Below are positions 43,403 through 51,661 of a stretch of 64,000 bases of DNA, piece after piece (within the stretch, counting starts at the first letter, position 1; the number at the start of each line of letters is the position of its first letter). Origin of the DNA: Kallotenue papyrolyticum (lineage in GTDB: Bacteria; Chloroflexota; Chloroflexia; Chloroflexales; Kallotenuaceae); NCBI RefSeq assembly GCF_000526415.1, contig NZ_JAGA01000002.1, positions 922,001 through 986,000 of the forward strand, in the 5' to 3' direction. The position numbers and the translations under genes are program-made. The notes beneath the pieces are model-generated. The model did not search any database. It saw only the letters and a list, made by a program, of their open reading frames with translations, and was not told the DNA's origin.

Positions 43403-44917
43403 ATGGATACGTACGAACCACCGATCTTTGAACTGAGCGGCCCCGGCAAGATCGGCGCGAACCTGCCGGAGCTGGACGTGCCACCGAGCGCGTTGCCGCA
43501 GCACCTGCTGCGCGATGACGATCTGGCGGGCCTGCCCGAACTGAGCGAGACCGAGGTCACGCGCCATTTCACGCGCATCTCGCAGCGCAACTACTGCATC
43601 GACACCGGCATGTACCCGCTCGGTTCGTGCACCATGAAGTACAACCCCAAACTGCACGAGGAGGCTGCCCGGCTGCCCGGCTTTGCCGCGGCGCATCCGC
43701 TCCAGCCGGAAGCGCTGGCGCAGGGCGCGCTGCAGATTATGTACGAGCTGCAACAGTACCTGGCCGAGCTGTCGGGCTTCGATCAGGTCTCGCTCCAGCC
43801 GGCAGCCGGCGCGCAGGGCGAGTTCACCGGCATTCTGGTCTTTCGCGCCTACCACCGGGAGCGCGGCGACAGCGAGCGCGTCGAGATCCTGGTGCCCGAT
43901 TCGGCGCACGGCACCAATCCAGCGACGGCGGCGATGGTCGGCATGCGCGTGGTCGAGGTCAAGAGCGACCGGCGCGGCAACGTCGATCTGGATGATCTCA
44001 AGGCCAAGCTGAGTCCGCGCACCGCCGGGTTGATGCTCACCAATCCCAACACACTGGGCCTCTTCGACGAGCATGTGCGCGAAGTGGCGCGCCTGGTGCA
44101 CGCAGCCGGCGGTTTGATGTACGGCGACGGCGCCAACTTCAACGCGATCCTGGGCGTCGTCAAGCCGCGCGAGGTCGGCTTCGACCTGATGCACTACAAC
44201 CTGCACAAGACCTTCACCACGCCGCATGGCGGCGGCGGGCCGGGCGCCGGGCCGGTGGGCTGCACCGCCGAACTGGCGCCGTATCTGCCCGGGCCGATCG
44301 TTGCGCGCGAGGGCGAGCGCTACGTCTTTCGCCAGCCGGAGAAGTCGATCGGACGCGTCAAAGCCTTCTGGGGCAACTTCGGTATGCTGGTGCGCGCCTG
44401 GGCCTATATCCGCTCGCTCGGCGCGGCAGGCCTCAAAGAGGTCAGCCAGATCGCCGTGCTCAACGCCAACTACCTGCGCGTGCGCCTGCAACACGTCTAC
44501 CCGGTGGCCTATGATCGTCCCTGCATGCATGAAGTGGTGCTCAAGGGCCAACTGCGCGACGCACCGCAGGCGCGCACGCTGGACATCGCCAAGCGGCTGA
44601 TCGACTACGGCTTCCACCCGCCGACGGTCTATTTCCCGATCTCGGTGCCCGAGGCGTTGATGATCGAGCCGACCGAAACCGAGACCAAGCGCAATCTCGA
44701 CGCCTTTGTGGAGGCAATGCTCCAGATCGCGCGCGAGGCCGCCGAGGACCTCTCGCTGCTGAAGAACGCGCCAACCACCGCGCCGGTGCGCCGCCTAGAT
44801 GAGGTGGGCGCGGCGCGCAGGCCGATCCTCAAGTACGATCCGGACAAGTTCCGCGAGCTGCGGCGCGAACAGGTCCAGGCCACGACCCAGGATCAGGTGG
44901 CGCGGCCAACCTACTAA
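43403..44917 (+). CDS. gcvPB: Glycine dehydrogenase (decarboxylating) subunit 2
   Basis: 504 residues. The PLP lysine is in MHYNLHKTFTTPHGGGGPGAGPVG; other landmarks are YPLGSCTMKYNPKLHEEAARL, QPAAGAQGEFTGI, DSAHGTNPATA and TNPNTLGLFDEH. The start has only a weak GGA upstream, consistent with translation following subunit 1. Last gene of the operon; a 12-bp hairpin lies 20 nt past its stop. Confidence 0.95.
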   Translation: MDTYEPPIFELSGPGKIGANLPELDVPPSALPQHLLRDDDLAGLPELSETEVTRHFTRISQRNYCIDTGMYPLGSCTMKYNPKLHEEAARLPGFAAAHPLQPEALAQGALQIMYELQQYLAELSGFDQVSLQPAAGAQGEFTGILVFRAYHRERGDSERVEILVPDSAHGTNPATAAMVGMRVVEVKSDRRGNVDLDDLKAKLSPRTAGLMLTNPNTLGLFDEHVREVARLVHAAGGLMYGDGANFNAILGVVKPREVGFDLMHYNLHKTFTTPHGGGGPGAGPVGCTAELAPYLPGPIVAREGERYVFRQPEKSIGRVKAFWGNFGMLVRAWAYIRSLGAAGLKEVSQIAVLNANYLRVRLQHVYPVAYDRPCMHEVVLKGQLRDAPQARTLDIAKRLIDYGFHPPTVYFPISVPEALMIEPTETETKRNLDAFVEAMLQIAREAAEDLSLLKNAPTTAPVRRLDEVGAARRPILKYDPDKFRELRREQVQATTQDQVARPTY

Positions 44918-44937
44918 TGGTTCGCCTGCAGTAGGCG

Positions 44938-44966
44938 GCAGGGGCGAACACTGCGTTCGCCCCTGC
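44938..44966. repeat. 12-bp perfect hairpin after the gcv operon
   Basis: GCAGGGGCGAAC (44938-44949) and GTTCGCCCCTGC (44955-44966) around loop ACTGC. It sits just after the gcv operon but no T run follows, so it is either a weak terminator or a copy of a palindromic intergenic repeat; the degenerate element at 2410 shares GGGCGAACAC. The rest of the 242-nt gap to map shows no gene. Confidence 0.7.
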
Positions 44967-45159
44967 TTGCTTGCCGGCGGGCGCGCGGGTGTGCCATGAG
45001 CGATACGCAGACCTCACCAAAAACTGGTGCAGGCGCGGCTGGCGACGCTCGAAGTGGATGTCTGGCTGCGCTGTGGGCGCGCAACTACGCTGCTGCCCGA
45101 CCCGGCGCCGCCGATTTGCGGTATCATGCAGCAAAGAGATTTGGCACACGAGTAAGCTG

Positions 45160-45948
45160 ATGGCTGTAACCTTGAAGACGCGCCAGCAGATCGCCAAACT
45201 GCGCGACGCCGGGCGACTGGTGGCCGAAACATTCGCCATGCTGCGCGAGCATGTCGTGCCGGGGGTGACCACCGCCGACCTGGATCGGCTGGCCGAGGAG
45301 TTCATCCGCCGCCATGGCGCGCTGCCGATCTACAAAGGCTATGGCGCGCAGCGTGGCCGTGGCGGGCGCGTGTTGCGTCCGGCCTTTCCTGCGACGCTGT
45401 GCACCTCGGTCAACGACGTGATCTGCCACGGCATTCCCTCGCCCAAACAGGTTCTGCGCGCGGGCGACATCGTGGGTGTGGACGTAGGCGTGCTGCTGGA
45501 TGGCTGGGTCGGTGATGCTTGCTACACCTATGCCGTCGGTCAGGTCGCGCCCGAGACGCAACGCCTGCTGGAGACGGCGCAGCGCTGCCTGGAGCTGGGC
45601 ATCGCCGCCGCGCAGCCAGGTGCCCATCTGGGCGACATCGGCGCGGCAATCCAGGAGTATGCCGAAGCGCAGGGCTTTGCCGTGGTGCGCGAGTACACCG
45701 GCCATGGCGTCGGGCGCAACCTGCATGAGGAACCGACCGTGCTGCACTACGGTACGCGCGGCAGCGGCATGCGCCTCAAGCCGGGCATGGTCTTCACCAT
45801 CGAGCCGATGATCAACATGGGCGCGCCCGACACGCGTCTGATGGAGGATCAGTGGACCGTGCGCACGGCGGACGGCTCGCTCTCGGCGCAGTACGAGCAT
45901 ACGGTGGCCATTACCGAGGATGGACCACAGATTCTGACGCTTCTGTAG
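45160..45948 (+). CDS. map: Methionine aminopeptidase, type I
   Basis: 262 residues. Metal ligands are all visible: D and D in VGVDVGVLLDGWVGDACYTY, H in EYTGHGVGRNLHEEP, E in VFTIEPMINMG and E in YEHTVAIT. It removes initiator Met. ATG 45160 marks the conserved N-terminus (MAVTLKTRQQIAKLRDAG); the frame runs on upstream without similarity. The RBS is poor. A TATCAT box lies at 45122-45127 without a clear -35. Confidence 0.93.
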   Translation: MAVTLKTRQQIAKLRDAGRLVAETFAMLREHVVPGVTTADLDRLAEEFIRRHGALPIYKGYGAQRGRGGRVLRPAFPATLCTSVNDVICHGIPSPKQVLRAGDIVGVDVGVLLDGWVGDACYTYAVGQVAPETQRLLETAQRCLELGIAAAQPGAHLGDIGAAIQEYAEAQGFAVVREYTGHGVGRNLHEEPTVLHYGTRGSGMRLKPGMVFTIEPMINMGAPDTRLMEDQWTVRTADGSLSAQYEHTVAITEDGPQILTLL

Positions 45949-46002
45949 CCGTTCACGCGCCCGGTCGTCGCCGGCGCCGGCGCGACCGCTGCAGTACGGG
46001 CC

Positions 46003-47037
46003 ATGCTGGATCTCGAACACGAACGCCAGGCGGATTACCGCGTGCTCCATCTGCACGGCGACGGCGCAACAATGGGCCGCGCGCTGGCGCGCACGCTGCG
46101 CCGTGTGCCGCCGCCCTTTCGCGCTTGGGTCTGGGAAGAGGACCGCTCCTTTCTGCGCGCCTGTGCCGCGATCCTGGACGAGGTTGCGCCTTGGCTCTGG
46201 CAAGAGCTGGCGACCTTCGCCGAGAGCATCGGCCTGCCGCCGGAGCAGGGGTTGTTTGTGCGCGCCGGATCGCTGCCGCACGGCTGCTCGGCGGTGGTCT
46301 GGCGTGCCCCCGACGGGCGCGTCCTAGCCGGGCGCACCTACGACTTCTATGTGCGCATGCGCACACGCCACCTGCTGATCACCACGCCGGCGCAGGGCCA
46401 TGCCCATTTGGGCATGAACGGCGGGCTGGTGGGTGGCCGCTACGATGGCCTCAACCAGCACGGCCTCTTTGTCTCGCTGCACAAAGTCATGGCCGATCGG
46501 CCAGCGCGTTTGGCGCCGGGTGTGCCCTACCACCTGCTGCCGCGCCTGGCGCTGCAGACTTGTCGCACGGCAGCCGAGGCGGCAGAGCTGCTCAGTCGTC
46601 TGCCGCACCTGGCCAGCTTCAACTACCTGCTGGCCGACGCCGGCGGCCACTTCGTGGCTCTGGAGTGCTACCCGGGACGGCCGGTCCAACGCCGTGAAGC
46701 GGAGGAGGTGCTGGCCGTCACCAACCACTACACCGCGCCCGCGCTTGCGCCGTTGCAGGGCGTGCGCCCGCGTCACGACTCACAGCGCCGCCTGGCCGCG
46801 CTGGAAGCCATCCGCGCGCGTCAGGGCGATGGCTGGAGCGCAACGCTGGCTGCCATCAGCGATCATGGCAGCGGTGTGTGCGCGCACCGCGAGTTCGGCG
46901 CAACGCTGTGGGCCGGTGTGTTTGACCTGGGTGCGCGGCGGGCGGCCTACGCCTTCGGCGCGCCGTGCCGCAACCCGCTGCGCGAGCATGGGCTCACGCA
47001 ATCCAGCCAATCATGCGTCCGCTGTCGTAGTTCATGA
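46003..47037 (+). CDS. C45/acyl-CoA:6-APA acyltransferase-like Ntn hydrolase
   Basis: 344 residues. Family marks are the N-terminal LHLHGDGATMGRALARTLRR, SLPHGCSAVVW with C95 as the Ntn nucleophile (GCS/A context), VLAGRTYDFYVRM, and GLNQHGLFVSLHKV. Proteins of this C45-type family cleave themselves before the Cys and hydrolyse or transfer linear amides; substrates are mostly unknown. The last 25 residues (TQSSQSCVRCRSS) are atypical and end 16 nt before rsmA. Start ATG 46003 has no obvious RBS. Confidence 0.8.
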   Translation: MLDLEHERQADYRVLHLHGDGATMGRALARTLRRVPPPFRAWVWEEDRSFLRACAAILDEVAPWLWQELATFAESIGLPPEQGLFVRAGSLPHGCSAVVWRAPDGRVLAGRTYDFYVRMRTRHLLITTPAQGHAHLGMNGGLVGGRYDGLNQHGLFVSLHKVMADRPARLAPGVPYHLLPRLALQTCRTAAEAAELLSRLPHLASFNYLLADAGGHFVALECYPGRPVQRREAEEVLAVTNHYTAPALAPLQGVRPRHDSQRRLAALEAIRARQGDGWSATLAAISDHGSGVCAHREFGATLWAGVFDLGARRAAYAFGAPCRNPLREHGLTQSSQSCVRCRSS

Positions 47038-47053
47038 TCCTTTCTTGAGGCGT

Positions 47054-47932
47054 ATGGGCAACCCGTACATTACACCCGGACGCGTGCGCGCCGCGCTCAA
47101 CACGCTCAACCTGCGGCCCAGCCGCGATCTTGGCCAGAACTTCCTGATCGACGCGCAGGTGCTGCAGCAAATCGTGGCCGCCGCTGCCCTGACACCAGAG
47201 GATGTAGTGATCGAGGTTGGGCCGGGGCTGGGCGCGCTCACCTACGAGCTGGTGCAGCACGCCGGCAAGGTCTATGCAATCGAGCTGGATCGGCGTCTGG
47301 CCGCACGGCTGCGCGACGAGTTCCGGGCTGCCGCCAACCTGGAGGTGGTGCAGGCCGATGTGCTGCGCGTCGATCCGGCCACGCTGGTGGGTGCCGCACC
47401 CTACAAGGTGGTGGCCAATCTGCCCTACCAGATCACCTCGGCGGCGCTGCGCCATTTTCTGGAGGCTGTGCCCGCGCCGCAGCTGATGGTAGTGATGGTC
47501 CAGCGCGAGGTAGCTGAGCGCATCGTAGCGCAGCCGCCCGACATGAGCGTGCTGGCGCATGCCGTACAGTTCTACGCCGAGCCGTCCATCGTTGCGCGCG
47601 TGCCGGCGGAGGCGTTCCTGCCCGCGCCCAAAGTCGATTCGGCGGTGCTGCGCCTGGTGCGCCGTCCGCAGCCGCCGGTCGCCGTGGATGACGTGGATGC
47701 CTTCTTCCGTACGATCAAAGCCGGCTTTCTCCAGGCGCGTAAAAAGCTGGCCAACGCGCTGCCGGGTGGGCTGGCCGGCCTGGGCCTGCGCGTGGATAAG
47801 GAGGCGGTCGTCCACGCGCTGGTGGCTGCCGGGGTCGATCCCAACCGCCGCGCCGAAACCTTGACGCTGCAAGAATGGGCGCGCGTGCATGCCGCGCTCG
47901 GTCCGTTGCTTGCCGGCGCGCGCGCCTCCTAG
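47054..47932 (+). CDS. rsmA: 16S rRNA dimethyladenosine transferase RsmA/KsgA
   Basis: 292 residues. RPSRDLGQNFLIDAQVL, VIEVGPGLGALTYELV (SAM motif I), AIELDRRLAARL, VVANLPYQITSAAL (motif IV NLPY) and VMVQREVAERI are all characteristic. It dimethylates two adenines near the 3' end of 16S rRNA. ATG 47054 gives the conserved start (GNPYITPGRVRAALNTL); its TTGAGG RBS is only 3 nt away, so initiation may be inefficient or coupled. Confidence 0.95.
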   Translation: MGNPYITPGRVRAALNTLNLRPSRDLGQNFLIDAQVLQQIVAAAALTPEDVVIEVGPGLGALTYELVQHAGKVYAIELDRRLAARLRDEFRAAANLEVVQADVLRVDPATLVGAAPYKVVANLPYQITSAALRHFLEAVPAPQLMVVMVQREVAERIVAQPPDMSVLAHAVQFYAEPSIVARVPAEAFLPAPKVDSAVLRLVRRPQPPVAVDDVDAFFRTIKAGFLQARKKLANALPGGLAGLGLRVDKEAVVHALVAAGVDPNRRAETLTLQEWARVHAALGPLLAGARAS

Positions 47933-47989
47933 GCGTGGCGGCCAGGCCGATCGGAGCGCTGGATACACGAACACCTCAGCTCATCTATA

Positions 47990-48088
47990 GTGATCAAGCC
48001 GAGCGATGGTCCGGATGTGCGGCCCTTCTACGAAGGCCTGGGCATGCGTCGCGCCCAGGGTATGCTGATCCGCAACCACGATCGTCAG
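47990..48088 (+). pseudogene. Possible remnant of an acetyltransferase-like gene 3' end
   Basis: The plus frame from 47990 reads VKPSDGPDVRPFYEGLGMRR and continues AQGMLIRNHDR, resembling the C-terminal FYExLGF motif of GNAT-like proteins. There is no upstream part, and the frame then runs into the antisense of the next gene. It may be what is left after a rearrangement between rsmA and the downstream block. Similarity is judged by eye. Confidence 0.3.
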
Positions 48089-50817
48089 TCGTCCAGCACG
48101 GTAATTCGCCCGCTCGAGCCATCGACGCGGATGCGTTGCCCGCTACGCAACCGACGAGTAGCCTGATCAACGCCGACGACGGCGGGAATGCCATATTCAC
48201 GCGCGACGACCGAGCCGTGCGTCATCAGCCCGCCGACCTCCATCACCAGCCCGCCAGCCGTCAGAAACAGCGGCGTCCAGGCCGGGTCGGTGCCATGGCA
48301 GACCAGAATTTCGCCGGGCGCAAGGCGCTCGCGATGGGGATCGAATACCACATGCGCAATGCCCTCGACTACGCCGGGCGAGACCGGGCTGCCGATCAGC
48401 AGATTGCCATTCGTGTTTGCGGGCGGGGCCACGCCTTCGTAGAACGTTCGTCCATCGCTGAGCAACAGGCGCGGGATCTGGCGCCGACGCATTTCGCGCT
48501 GATAGGCGGCACGGCGTGTGCTGATCAGCGCGCGCCAGTCGCGGCCGGGATCCTGCGCCAGCTCACGCAACTCGGCAGCATAGAGCAAAAAGATATCATC
48601 GGGGTGATCCAGCACGCCAGCGGAGGCCAAGGCATGGCCGCTGGCGAGCATGCCGTCGCGGATCGCGTCGAGCAGGCGCACGAAGGTGAATTTAGGTGTT
48701 TCGCGCAGACCGGACAGTTCGCGCACGCGCCTGGCCGCCCAGCGTGCCAGCCTGGCCTTGATCCAGCCGGCGCGCGTTCGTCGTAAACCAGTGACGATCT
48801 GCTCGATCGCTGTCGCCGCTTCGGCTGCGCTGCGCGCAAACACGACATCCGGCGCGCGCTGCGGATCGCTGATCTGCAGGTAGCTCTGCAACACGCGCAT
48901 CAGCGGTTCTGGCTGATCGCGCCAGCGTGGATGGCCCAAATCGATCTCGGCCACGCCGCGCATGCCGTAGCGTTGGAGAAAAGCATCAATGGCGGTTTGG
49001 GCCGCGCCAGGTAGGCGTCCGGCGTGCAGTTCGACGGCCAGTACGTCGGGGGCAGCCTGAAGGAAATACGTCGCCGCCGCAGGGTCGGCCTGAATTGCGC
49101 GCGCCGTCTGCCACAGCGCCAGATCCATTTCAGTCGTGACGTTGTGCGGTAGGCCACGGGTGACGAGCAGGACCAGGCGCTGTCCATCGGGCAGGCTGGC
49201 CGCAAGCCGGCTCAGGAGCTGGAGCGCGGCCATGCCCGAGGCAATGGTCGGCACGATCCACGGCAGAATCAGCTTGCCGATCAGCGTGGGCGTCTCTTCG
49301 AAGAGCGCTACGCGCTCACCCAGCGTTGTGGCTTGTGCCTGGCGCTGCAGGTACATAGCGATCGCCTGGTTGAGGTGCTGCTGGATCTGCGCGCGTCGGT
49401 GGGCGGGGCGCAGCAGATTGAGGACGACGCCACGTATGAGGCGTTGCAGCAGCCGCGCAATGCGCCAATAGGTTCTGGGGCTGAGGCGCGGCCAGACCGG
49501 ATGCAGCGCGGGATCGTTCCAGACCGTTTCCAGCAGTTCGCCCGTGGCCGGTTCAGCGACGCGCAGGATCTGCCGCAGGAGCCGCCGGCCCAGCGGATGG
49601 CGCACAATGCCGGTCAGATTGACAAAGAGTCGTTCGCCGGCTTCCAGCACCACGCGTTGAGTAGCCGCTGTGCGCCGCACACCAAAATAGCCGGCGCCAG
49701 CGGCAGCCAGGTGGCGGAAAAAGTCGCGGCCCAGCGGCGTGAATGGTTCGCGTACGCCCTGCACCGCGCCGACCGAAAACAATACCTGTAAGGGTGTCGG
49801 CGGCAGATTGACGGGCAATGGAAACAGCGAGGTGATCGGTCGTGATTGCAGGATCCAGAGCTGACCCTCGGCCCAGGCCCACTCGATATCCTGCGGCGTG
49901 CCGAACAGTGCGGCAATGCCCCGGCCCAGTCGCGCCAGTGCGATGATGCGGTCGTCGGGAAGCGCCTGACGCGTGGTGGCTGATACCGGCAGCACAGCTG
50001 TGCCGCCCTCAGCGCGGGGCACAATCGCTACTGCTTTGGCGCCAAGCTGTTTGCGCAGAATGCGCTGTGTCGCTGCATCAACAACATAGTGGTCGGGCTC
50101 GACCTGGCCTGCAACCAGGGCCTCGCCCAGGCCCAAGATGGCGTCAATCACGATTTCATCGCGCTTGCCGGTCAACGGATTGGCGGTGAACAGCACGCCG
50201 GCAGCTTCGCTGGGCACCAGACGCTGGACGATCACTGCCAGCGCCAGATCGCCCTGCTCAAGCTCATTGCGCGCGCGGTAACCGATGGCGCGCGCAGTCC
50301 ACAGGCTGCTCCAGCAGGTCACAACCGCGCGCAAGAGCGCCTCCTCACCAGTGATATTGAGCAGGGTTTCGTGTTGTCCGGCGAACGAAAGATCCGGCAG
50401 ATCTTCGGCGGTTGCCGATGAGCGCACAGCTACCGCTGGACTGCCCAGCGCGCGGTAGGCTTCAGCGATCGCCTCGGCCAGATCCTGGGGGATGCTGCCC
50501 CGGGCAAAGCGATCGCGGATCGCGGCGGCAACCGCCTCCAGCGCCGCGGGATCGGACGGATCCCCGCTGGCCAACGCCGCCTGTAAGGCTGCCTCGATCT
50601 GATTGGCGACAACGAAGCGGTGGTAGGCGGCAGTGGTGATCACAAAGCCGTCGGGCACGGGCAGGCCCGCGCGCGCTAGGCGCGCCAGATGCGCGCCTTT
50701 CCCGCCGCCGAGCGCCAGGGTGAGCGCGCTGCTGGTGAGCGGCACCGTCAGCGGTTGATCTACCCAGGGCGATGCTACTGTGGTGCTGTGAGGGCCGGTG
50801 TTGAGTGCCATGGACAT
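48085..50817 (-). CDS. rph: Rifampin phosphotransferase-like enzyme
   Basis: 910 residues with the three-part RPH plan: an ATP-grasp/PEP-synthase-like N-terminus (LGGGKGAHLARLARAGLPVPDGF, VAVRSSATAEDLPDLSFAGQHET, IEWAWAEGQLWILQSRPI at about 320), a long helical middle (350-790) where RPH binds rifamycin, and a swivelling His domain with GGLMTHGSVVAREYGIPAVVG, His near 867. PEP synthase has a TIM-barrel instead, absent here. RPH transfers the beta-phosphate of ATP to rifamycins. A related phosphotransferase with another substrate is possible. It follows tetR by 42 nt. Confidence 0.78.
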   Translation of the reverse strand: MSMALNTGPHSTTVASPWVDQPLTVPLTSSALTLALGGGKGAHLARLARAGLPVPDGFVITTAAYHRFVVANQIEAALQAALASGDPSDPAALEAVAAAIRDRFARGSIPQDLAEAIAEAYRALGSPAVAVRSSATAEDLPDLSFAGQHETLLNITGEEALLRAVVTCWSSLWTARAIGYRARNELEQGDLALAVIVQRLVPSEAAGVLFTANPLTGKRDEIVIDAILGLGEALVAGQVEPDHYVVDAATQRILRKQLGAKAVAIVPRAEGGTAVLPVSATTRQALPDDRIIALARLGRGIAALFGTPQDIEWAWAEGQLWILQSRPITSLFPLPVNLPPTPLQVLFSVGAVQGVREPFTPLGRDFFRHLAAAGAGYFGVRRTAATQRVVLEAGERLFVNLTGIVRHPLGRRLLRQILRVAEPATGELLETVWNDPALHPVWPRLSPRTYWRIARLLQRLIRGVVLNLLRPAHRRAQIQQHLNQAIAMYLQRQAQATTLGERVALFEETPTLIGKLILPWIVPTIASGMAALQLLSRLAASLPDGQRLVLLVTRGLPHNVTTEMDLALWQTARAIQADPAAATYFLQAAPDVLAVELHAGRLPGAAQTAIDAFLQRYGMRGVAEIDLGHPRWRDQPEPLMRVLQSYLQISDPQRAPDVVFARSAAEAATAIEQIVTGLRRTRAGWIKARLARWAARRVRELSGLRETPKFTFVRLLDAIRDGMLASGHALASAGVLDHPDDIFLLYAAELRELAQDPGRDWRALISTRRAAYQREMRRRQIPRLLLSDGRTFYEGVAPPANTNGNLLIGSPVSPGVVEGIAHVVFDPHRERLAPGEILVCHGTDPAWTPLFLTAGGLVMEVGGLMTHGSVVAREYGIPAVVGVDQATRRLRSGQRIRVDGSSGRITVLDD

Positions 50818-50859
50818 CCTCCTGAACCATAGGTAGCCTCGCGTCCGGGCCGCGACGAC

Positions 50860-51480
50860 TCAGGGCGCGGGCTGCATACCTGCGAGAAAAATCTCCACCG
50901 CTGTCGCTACCATCGTTGCGGGCGCGAGGGTCGCCGAGTCGGGCTGCGGAAAGACCTCGCGGGTCAGCACGTAGGCCAGCAGCGGGCCTACGAAGCAGCG
51001 CGCTGCCGCGCCGGGATCCATCCGCCGCAGCACGCCCAGTTCCATTTGATGCTGGAGATAGCGCCCTAGAAAGGTCAAACTGCGTCCCGGGCCGACGGTG
51101 TTGAGCATCTGCGCCACTGCCGGATGGCGCATCGCCTCGCTGAGCATGACCTTGAAGACTGCAATGGTCTGGCGATGCTTCAGCATCTCCGTGAAGGCTA
51201 TGCCGAAGCGCGTCAGCACTTCGCGTGGCGGCTGATCCATCAGCTCGTCGCTGTGACTCAGAAGTTGCAACGCCGGCGCGTGCTGTTCAATTACCTGTCG
51301 AAAGAGATCGGCTTTGTCACGGAAGTAGTGGTAGATCAGACCAGGAGAGTTGATCCCCGCGGCGATGGCAATATCTCGATTGGTCGCTTTCTCAAAACCT
51401 TTGTGGGCAAACACCTCCAACGCACCAGCGATGATCTGCTGGCGCCGCTGCTCATAGTCGCTGTCGCTCCGGCGTGGCAT
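50860..51480 (-). CDS. TetR-family transcriptional regulator
   Basis: 206 residues. The N-terminal HTH (RRQQIIAGALEVFAHKGFEKATNRDIAIAAGINSPGLIYHYFRDKADLF) is a standard TetR_N domain; the helical C-terminus would bind a small molecule. AAGGGAAG lies 4-5 nt before ATG. A consensus promoter (51517-51545) and a 20-bp palindrome (51493-51512) lie directly upstream, so it almost certainly represses itself and the rph-like gene behind it. Confidence 0.92.
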   Translation of the reverse strand: MPRRSDSDYEQRRQQIIAGALEVFAHKGFEKATNRDIAIAAGINSPGLIYHYFRDKADLFRQVIEQHAPALQLLSHSDELMDQPPREVLTRFGIAFTEMLKHRQTIAVFKVMLSEAMRHPAVAQMLNTVGPGRSLTFLGRYLQHQMELGVLRRMDPGAAARCFVGPLLAYVLTREVFPQPDSATLAPATMVATAVEIFLAGMQPAP

Positions 51481-51492
51481 GGACTTCCCTTG

Positions 51493-51512
51493 TTGATTGA
51501 TCAGTCAATCAA
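51493..51512. promoter_or_regulatory. TetR-type operator
   Basis: Perfect dyad of eight bases per arm: TTGATTGA, centre TCAG, TCAATCAA. It covers the expected transcription start and lies 13-32 nt before the tetR start codon, so binding would block initiation. The half-sites resemble many TetR-family operators. Confidence 0.85.
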
Positions 51513-51516
51513 TAAA

Positions 51517-51545
51517 AATCTACCCCTATATCTTCCATGTGTCAA
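51517..51545 (-). promoter_or_regulatory. Promoter of tetR-rph
   Basis: On the minus strand TTGACA (51545-51540), a 17-nt spacer and TAGATT (51522-51517). The -35 box is perfect. Start of transcription is expected near 51510, inside the operator. Confidence 0.8.
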
Positions 51546-51661
51546 GGGCGCTCTATACCCTGGGCTGAGAGAGGACGCTATCAGCGGCCAGGATGGTACG
51601 GTCTGAACTCGGGTCCCGGCCGCTGACGGCGAAGGATCTGGGTGGGTTGTCGGCGCCGACA

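Noticed and set aside
44938-44966. Intrinsic terminator of the gcv operon
   Set aside because: The stem is strong but no T run follows on either strand; kept as a hairpin repeat.
44971-45159. N-terminal extension of methionine aminopeptidase
   Set aside because: Sequence is Cys/Arg-rich and unlike the family; the conserved start is at 45160.
46433-47053. N-terminal extension of rsmA through the C45-type gene
   Set aside because: The extension is an out-of-frame reading of the C45 gene; RsmA similarity begins at ATG 47054.
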